Source: Priapulus caudatus
Lineage: Eukaryota > Priapulida > Priapulimorpha > Priapulimorphida > Priapulidae
Assembly (NCBI RefSeq): GCF_000485595.1
Contig: NW_014577344.1
Span: forward strand, 263,345-287,097
Length of the DNA stretch: 23,753 nucleotides
Direction of reading: 5' to 3'
In this document: positions 19,260 through 23,753 of the stretch, piece by piece
How positions within the stretch are numbered: the stretch's first letter is position 1
Layout: every line of letters begins with the position of its first letter
Notes under the pieces: generated by a model
Database searches by the model: none
The model's input: the letters and a program-made list of their open reading frames with translations, nothing else
What the model was told of the DNA's origin: nothing
Position numbers and translations under genes: made by a program

Positions 19260-19830
19260 TGCTACTCGTTATCTGTCTTATTCTTCATCTTCTTCTTCTC
19301 TCTTGCTTCTTCTTCTCTTCTTCTTCTTTTTCTTCTTTCTTTTTCTAACTTTTCTCTCTACTACTACTACTACTAACTACTACTACTACTACTCAACTAC
19401 TACTACTACTACTACTACACTATCACTACTACACTATTACTAAGCTACTATACTACTACATAGCTACTCTACTACTACGACGACGGACGACAACAGAACG
19501 ACGACGACAACGACTAGCTACTACTACTACTACTACTACTGACTCTACTTAGCTACTACTACTACTACCTACTACTACTATACCTACTACTATTCACTAT
19601 AACTGGCTATCTCTGCTCCTGCTGCTGCTGGCTGCTGCTGGCTCCCTACTGGCTACTGCTGCGTGCTTACATCTTACTGCGGGGTCCTGCGCTGCTGCCT
19701 GTGCTGCCTCGCTGCTGCTAGCCGCTGTTGGCTGCCTGCCTGCTGCTAGCTACTACTACTATATGCTGCCGCTGCCTACTGCTGCTGCTGCTACTGGCTA
19801 CATCTACTGCTGCTGCGGCTGCTGCGGTGT
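19260..19830. repeat. Trinucleotide repeat cluster (TTC, TAC, CGA, CTG)
   Basis: Successive domains of TTC (19283-19345), ACT/TAC (19360-19475), ACG (19477-19515), ACT (19516-19600) and CTG (19615-19825), each with frequent one-base phase breaks. The abrupt change of motif between adjacent domains suggests repeated expansion of mutated units. Confidence 0.92.
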
Positions 19831-20009
19831 GTGTATCTTATATAGCGCGATCGAGAGTAATTAGAGTGCCTAATTAAAGACACCGTTGTAGCGAACTGCG
19901 ACACACGCGATCGCAGACGTTAGCCAGGATCGACAAATGACACGCACCGAGTGTTACAGCTGCGCGTTAAAACAACAATATTGCAGCTACTAGCCATATA
20001 GCTGGGGCG

Positions 20010-20260
20010 TGCGTGCCGTGCGTGCGTGCGTGCCCGGCACGTGCCGTGCTCGTGCGTGCATCCTTGCGTTTGTGGCGCCAGCGCCCGCTGGCGTGTGTAT
20101 GTGCTTGTCTTGATGTGTGTGTGTGGTGAGATGTGTGTGTGTATGTTGTGCTGCCTGTGTGGTGTGTGTGTTTGTGTGTTGTGCTGTGTGTGTGCTGTGT
20201 GTGTGTGTGCTGTGTGCCAGTGTGCGTCTGTTGCTGTGTGTTGCCAGTGTGCGTTCTGTG
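20010..20260. repeat. (GT)n/(GTGC)n-rich region
   Basis: GTGCGTGC units at the left are followed by imperfect (GT)n. An 8-bp-arm hairpin, CGCCAGCG-CC-CGCTGGCG, lies at 20076-20093, and the palindrome GGCACGTGCC, containing the E-box CACGTG, lies at 20036-20045. Confidence 0.85.
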
Positions 20261-20329
20261 CGTGCATCGCGAGCGTACGTTTTTGCTGTCTGCAAATCTG
20301 AAACCTTATCAGCTGTGATAAAAGATTAA

Positions 20330-20851
20330 CAACAAAATGACTGACGGCAGCAAAACAGTAGTATAGAAGCCGCCACATCCAGCCAGCGTCAGCACCAGTA
20401 GCTTCGGGGCGCAGCAGTAGCCACCAGTAGTATACGGCGCCAGTAATAACAGCAGTAGCATCGTTTAATTTTAAAAAAATTTATTTTTAAATTAAAAGAG
20501 TTTTTCACGATTAATAAACTGCATGACTATAGTTGCCATATAATGATTATAGAGCAGAGATAGAGTCGCATGAAATTCCTTGTTTATTTATACACATAAA
20601 ATGCTTTGTTGTATTACCGTCGTACGTTATTATCTTAACAGAGCACACTAGAGATCCTAACCTGGCAAACTTGCTCTTAGCGTCTCTAAGCTCCCCAGCG
20701 CGCGGATTATCAACCTGGGCGATCGACTCATTTTCGCCATTAGTCACAACCGACTCGAATTCATTGGTGATACCGTGATGTATTAATCCTAATGCATTAT
20801 CTCTGGCTCTCGTCTTCCGCTCTTTAGCGTCTCGCTTCGGCCTCATGCTTC
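20330..20851. other. Short unique island, no supported gene
   Basis: CAG/TAG-rich imperfect triplets (20345-20460) precede about 320 bases that are open on both strands (20533-20778 plus, 20547-20846 minus, 99 residues). The composition is not repetitive, but I recognise no domain and cannot choose a strand. Confidence 0.4.
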
Positions 20852-21050
20852 ACACACACGCGGGCGCGCGACTACACATACACACCCACACGACGGAGCA
20901 CACACACACACACACACACACATGCACACGCATACACATCGTTCTCTCTTGCGCGCGCTCGCCCCCCTCTCTCTCTCTCTTATTCTCTCAACGAAAATCA
21001 CAATCCACATCTCCCCCCCTCCCGGTTCGCTCTGTCCCTCGCCCCTCTCG
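20852..21050. repeat. (CA)n and (CT)n tracts
   Basis: CA-rich repeats run to about 20940, with the pure run at about 20899-20922. Interrupted CT and poly-C-rich pyrimidine sequence follows to about 21050. Confidence 0.88.
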
Positions 21051-21535
21051 CCTAACTGCGTAATTAATTAGGAAGAGTCGTTTGACTACACTCAATTGTT
21101 CGGCACCACAGGTGTGTGCGTCTGCGGGCGCGCGCGGCTGACGGATAATACGGGGCAGGTATCCCAGGGAGGCTGATAATGCATGCATGCAGGTAAGGAT
21201 AAAGCAGCGGCAGCGGGTGTGATGATGGGTCGGCTGCTGCTAGCACCATTGCTGATTAGCCACGCTAGTTTTGCAGCAGACGCTCAGATTTCATTTGATA
21301 TGCGCGATTTCATTACGTAGAATTACCTTCGCCATCAATAATTTCTGACCGTGGAGGTGGTGGCCGTGATCTGGGGGGCGAGATGTTTGTGATCGGTGCT
21401 GGGGGGAAAGTTTGAAATTGGGGGAGGGGTTATGAATCACTATACTTGTATAGACTCTGCTAAAGTTTTTTTCCTGGTATTTATTTTTTCTTTATGTTGT
21501 CTCAATCACTTTACTAGTATAGAATATGCTGAAGT
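21051..21535. other. Unique sequence, possible regulatory DNA
   Basis: Contains TAATTAATTA near 21061 (homeodomain-type core) and two CAGGTA words near 21156 and 21190; the second, CAGGTAAGG, also looks like a splice donor. G-rich runs occur at 21351-21430. These are short motifs without further support. Confidence 0.35.
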
Positions 21536-21558
21536 TTAATAATAATAATAATAATAAT
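21536..21558. repeat. (AAT)n microsatellite
   Basis: About seven AAT units. Confidence 0.93.
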
Positions 21559-21624
21559 GATCGAGGGGGGCGTGGGTTCGTAATCGGAGCTTTTTGGAGT
21601 TTGATTGGCGGCGGGCGGCTAGTA

Positions 21625-21739
21625 GGATCATCGTCGTCGTCCCCGTCGACATCATCATCGTCAACATCATCATCATCATCATCATCATCATCATAATAGT
21701 AATAATATATAATAATAATAATCATCATCATTATCATTG

Positions 21740-21777
<38 letters not shown>

Positions 21778-21822
21778 GCCATCATCATCATCGTCGTCGT
21801 CGTCGTCATTGTCGTCGGTGTC
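21625..21822. repeat. (ATC)n compound array
   Basis: (CGT), (ATC), (AAT) and (ATC) blocks in succession, ending in (CGT)n at about 21791-21820. The outer blocks are CGT and the inner ones ATC and AAT, giving a layered arrangement. Poly-Ile, His and Asp frames are artefacts. Confidence 0.94.
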
Positions 21823-22335
21823 AGTGATTTTCGCCTATTCGTCCGCTCGTGTCGCGCCTGCCACTTCCGCTTACCCAGTAGCGCACGTGCCAAGCTCCTT
21901 AGACGGATCAGCGTAGTAATCAGGATATAGACTTAATTAGTCCGGTCGTAGAGCAGCTGCCCCGATCCGGCCGCGTTCTAGATTGCCGAGCTCCGTCTGA
22001 AGGTCAAATTCAAGCAAATGCGTCGTTTCTCAACATTCTTGAATGAGAAGCTTCCTGATCGTCGGGTATTTCATAGCGTGTCGAGGCTTTCGGGCAGTTT
22101 TCCTACCGTTTCGATTCAACTTTCTAGTTTCGCTTAGACTGGGGGGCACGTCGTGACATGCATGCGGAACAGCACAAGAAAGTAATGCCAGCCAAGGCTC
22201 GGTTGCAGTCAATGCAGTCAATGGCGATGATTTGATTCTATTAGCAAAACGTGTATGTAAAACGCAAATTTTTTAAATGTAATTAAGGATGGGTGTTGTA
22301 AACATTATAGCTGGTATCATGAGAATCATAGAATC
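21823..22335. other. Unique sequence, nothing recognised
   Basis: About 510 bases with no identifiable gene. A 63-residue minus-strand frame (22030-22221) shows no known motif. Confidence 0.5.
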
Positions 22336-22359
22336 ACCATCGACAGTTTTTGTCATTGC

Positions 22360-22523
22360 CATGCATCATCATCAGCAATGACAGGAACAACGACAGCAGC
22401 AACAGCAAGATCATAGGCATAATAATTTTTCTCAATCGTCATCGTCATTATTGTCACCGTCAGCCACAAGAACAAAGAACACAAACGACAGCAGCAGCAG
22501 CAGCAACAACAACAACAACAACA
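22360..22523. repeat. Imperfect CAT, CAG and CAA triplets
   Basis: Short CAT runs, then CAG (about 22489-22503) and CAA (about 22504-22523) lead directly into the hairpin that follows. A 212-residue plus-strand frame (22350-22988) runs through this, the hairpin and the pyrimidine tract. It consists of simple-repeat translations. Confidence 0.88.
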
Positions 22524-22610
22524 GCAATTACAACACCAACACCACAACCAACAACAACAAAAATAGGGAATTTTTGTTGTTGTTGGTTGTGGTGTTGGCG
22601 TTGTAATTGC
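22524..22610. repeat. Near-perfect inverted repeat, 41-bp arms, 5-nt loop
   Basis: The left arm (22524-22564) and right arm (22570-22610) are reverse complements at 40 of 41 positions. The one exception (T expected, C present at 22600) leaves an A-C mismatch in the plus-strand fold. The loop is AGGGA. Arms begin GCAATTACAAC and end GTTGTAATTGC and are rich in CAA/GTT. RNA from either strand would fold into an 87-nt hairpin. Pairing stops abruptly on both sides. Confidence 0.95.
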
Positions 22611-22639
22611 AGAGTGAGCCTCTTACTCCTGCAATACCA

Positions 22640-22870
22640 CCTTACTTCTCTTCACATTCACACGCAATTCTCATCCTCGTCTTTCTTCTTCTCTTCTTCA
22701 TCCCATTTATCATTTCCACCGCTTTACCTCCTCGTCCCCCTCCACCTCCTCCTCATCCTTCTCATCCTCTTCCTCCTCCTCCTCCTCCTCCTGCTCCTCC
22801 TCCTCCTCTTCCTTTTTCTCCTCCTCCTCCTTATCCTCCTACTCCTCTCCCCCTACCTCCTCCGCGTACG
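22640..22870. repeat. Pyrimidine tract (CTC/CTT triplets)
   Basis: About 230 bases almost entirely C and T on the plus strand, mainly CTCCTC units. The Pro- and Leu-rich frames here are artefacts. Confidence 0.92.
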
Positions 22871-23352
22871 CCTCTTTCCCCGTCATCTTCCCAATCAACA
22901 GCAACAGCAACAAACACATCATCATCACCATCATTTTCTTCCCCGAATCGTCGTCGTTGTCGTCGTCAGCGTGATCGATTACTTCTAAGTTGCCACGCGC
23001 TCCGTTCAGCATCAATCACGAAGCGTGATCAGTGATATCTGCGTATAGACCAGCGTAACTTACGCGCGTATACGCGGATGCGCCCTGTGCTGGCAGGCGG
23101 TCGCTCTGCTGCGCTGAGCCTGCTTCTACGCATATCGCAGATCGAGGGAGTTCGCGCGCGTTCGTAAATTAATGAAATATGTAAATTTTTAATCAATGCG
23201 ATCGCGTATCAATTACGATGGCTCGAGCGCTGCCGCTCGTCGCGCCATCGGTGTTCGAACAGCGCCGCCCTGCGCTGCTGTGGTCGTTGACGGCTTTTGC
23301 GTGAGTCGCAATGCCGAAGAGAGGGATTAGTTATACGTACGTACGTGAAACG
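22871..23352. other. Unique CpG-rich sequence with a GC-rich hairpin
   Basis: No gene was recognised. Contains the palindrome CGCGTATACGCG (23065-23076) and a two-part stem: CGATGG (23216-23221) with CCATCG (23245-23250), and CGAGCG (23224-23229) with CGCTCG (23234-23239), around a CTGC loop. Confidence 0.6.
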
Positions 23353-23753
23353 TGCATATGTGAGCGTGCGTGGCGTTTACGTGTGCGTGCCAGAGCGTGT
23401 GTGCATGCGTGCGTGCGCTCCAACCTGTTTGTGCTTTGGGCTCGTGCGTGCTTGTGCGTGCGTGATCGTGTGCATATGTGAGCGTGCGTGGCGTTTACGT
23501 GTGCGTGCCAGAGCGTGTGTGCATGCGTGCGTGCGCTCCAACCTGTTTGTGCTTTGGGCTCGTGCGTGCTTGTGCGTGCGTGATCGTGTGCATATGTGAG
23601 CGTGCGTGGCGTTTACGTGTGCGTGCCAGAGCGTGTGTGCATGCGTGCGTGCGCTCCAACCTGTTTTTGCTTTGGGCTCGTGCGTGCTTGTGCGTGCGTG
23701 ATCGTGTGCATATGTGAGCGTGCGTGGCGTTTACGTGTGCGTGCCAGAGCGTG
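23353..23753. repeat. 118-bp minisatellite, at least 3.4 copies
   Basis: The landmark TGCATATGTGAGCGTGCGTG starts at 23353, 23471, 23589 and 23707, an exact 118-bp period. The three full copies are nearly identical; for example, the third has CTGTTTTTGC where the others have CTGTTTGTGC. The unit is GTGCGTGC-rich with a non-repetitive middle (CTCCAACCTGTTTG). The array runs off the window end. Because 118 is not a multiple of three, each copy is read in a different phase and the Cys/Val/Arg-rich frames are not credible proteins. Confidence 0.97.

Noticed and set aside
20036-20093. E-box palindrome and 8-bp hairpin as a regulatory unit
   Set aside because: GTGC-rich repeats create short palindromes easily; nothing beyond the words themselves supports a function.
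22350-22988. 212-residue plus-strand frame
   Set aside because: Runs through CAT/CAG/CAA repeats, both arms of a hairpin and a pyrimidine tract; composition follows the repeats.
23353-23753. CRISPR array
   Set aside because: Units are 118 bp and contiguous with no variable spacers, in a eukaryotic context; it is a minisatellite.

Overview
This looks like a non-coding, repeat-dominated stretch of an animal nuclear genome. The reasons are the dense and varied microsatellites, several degraded eukaryotic transposons (Helitron helicase, tRNA-derived SINEs, small terminal-inverted-repeat elements, a LINE-like 3' tail), CpG that is not visibly depleted, and no compact gene arrangement. An arthropod, perhaps a hymenopteran insect, is my best guess from overall texture, but no conserved gene settles it. 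I found no intact protein-coding gene, rRNA or functional tRNA. Nearly all longer open frames are translations of simple repeats (Arg-Glu, Ser-Leu, Val, Thr, His/Asp, Tyr-Leu-Ser-Ile and similar strings).

Layout. 1-470: a 20-bp tandem repeat, a (GA)n tract and a long pyrimidine tract. 540-4108: mostly unique AT-rich sequence with an imperfect 28-bp-arm hairpin (1601-1679), an AAAT array, a degenerate CCTAAC hexamer array (2796-2945) and a poly-C run. 4109-4643: a 535-bp inverted-repeat element whose ends are internally duplicated, with a related fragment near 5189. 4650-6110: unique sequence. 6112-7060: pyrimidine/(CT)n and (GT)n tracts. 8183-10940: a Helitron-derived zone with two 5'-terminus-like sequences bracketing a tRNA-like SINE, then three decayed copies of the C-terminal part of a Helitron Pif1-type helicase. 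10951-12032: a compound (TA)(GC)(GT)(TCTA)n array of more than 1 kb. 12240-12908: (GA)n-rich. 13481-14122: (CATA)n.

14190-14775: a duplicated AT-rich block, an 11-bp-arm hairpin and a LINE-like 3' tail. 15650-15962: an (ACN)n array. 16395-17498: CT, CA, CAT, CGT and GA arrays. 17675-18267: two diverged copies of a minus-strand tRNA-derived SINE, with a 115-bp MITE-like element that has matching 8-bp flanks between them. 18527-19100: ATGT then GT arrays. 19260-19830: trinucleotide arrays. 20010-21050: GT, CA and CT tracts around a short unique island. 21539-22870: trinucleotide arrays, a near-perfect 41-bp-arm hairpin (22524-22610) and a pyrimidine tract. 23353-23753: a young 118-bp minisatellite running off the window end.

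The parts do not form a pathway. The window is best read as intergenic or intronic sequence built by slippage and by insertion and decay of mobile elements. I do not see a new functional system. The most noteworthy items are the long hairpin at 22524-22610, the duplicated-end inverted-repeat element, the small MITE with target-site duplication, the triple Helitron tail and the 118-bp minisatellite. All coordinates and match counts were made by hand.
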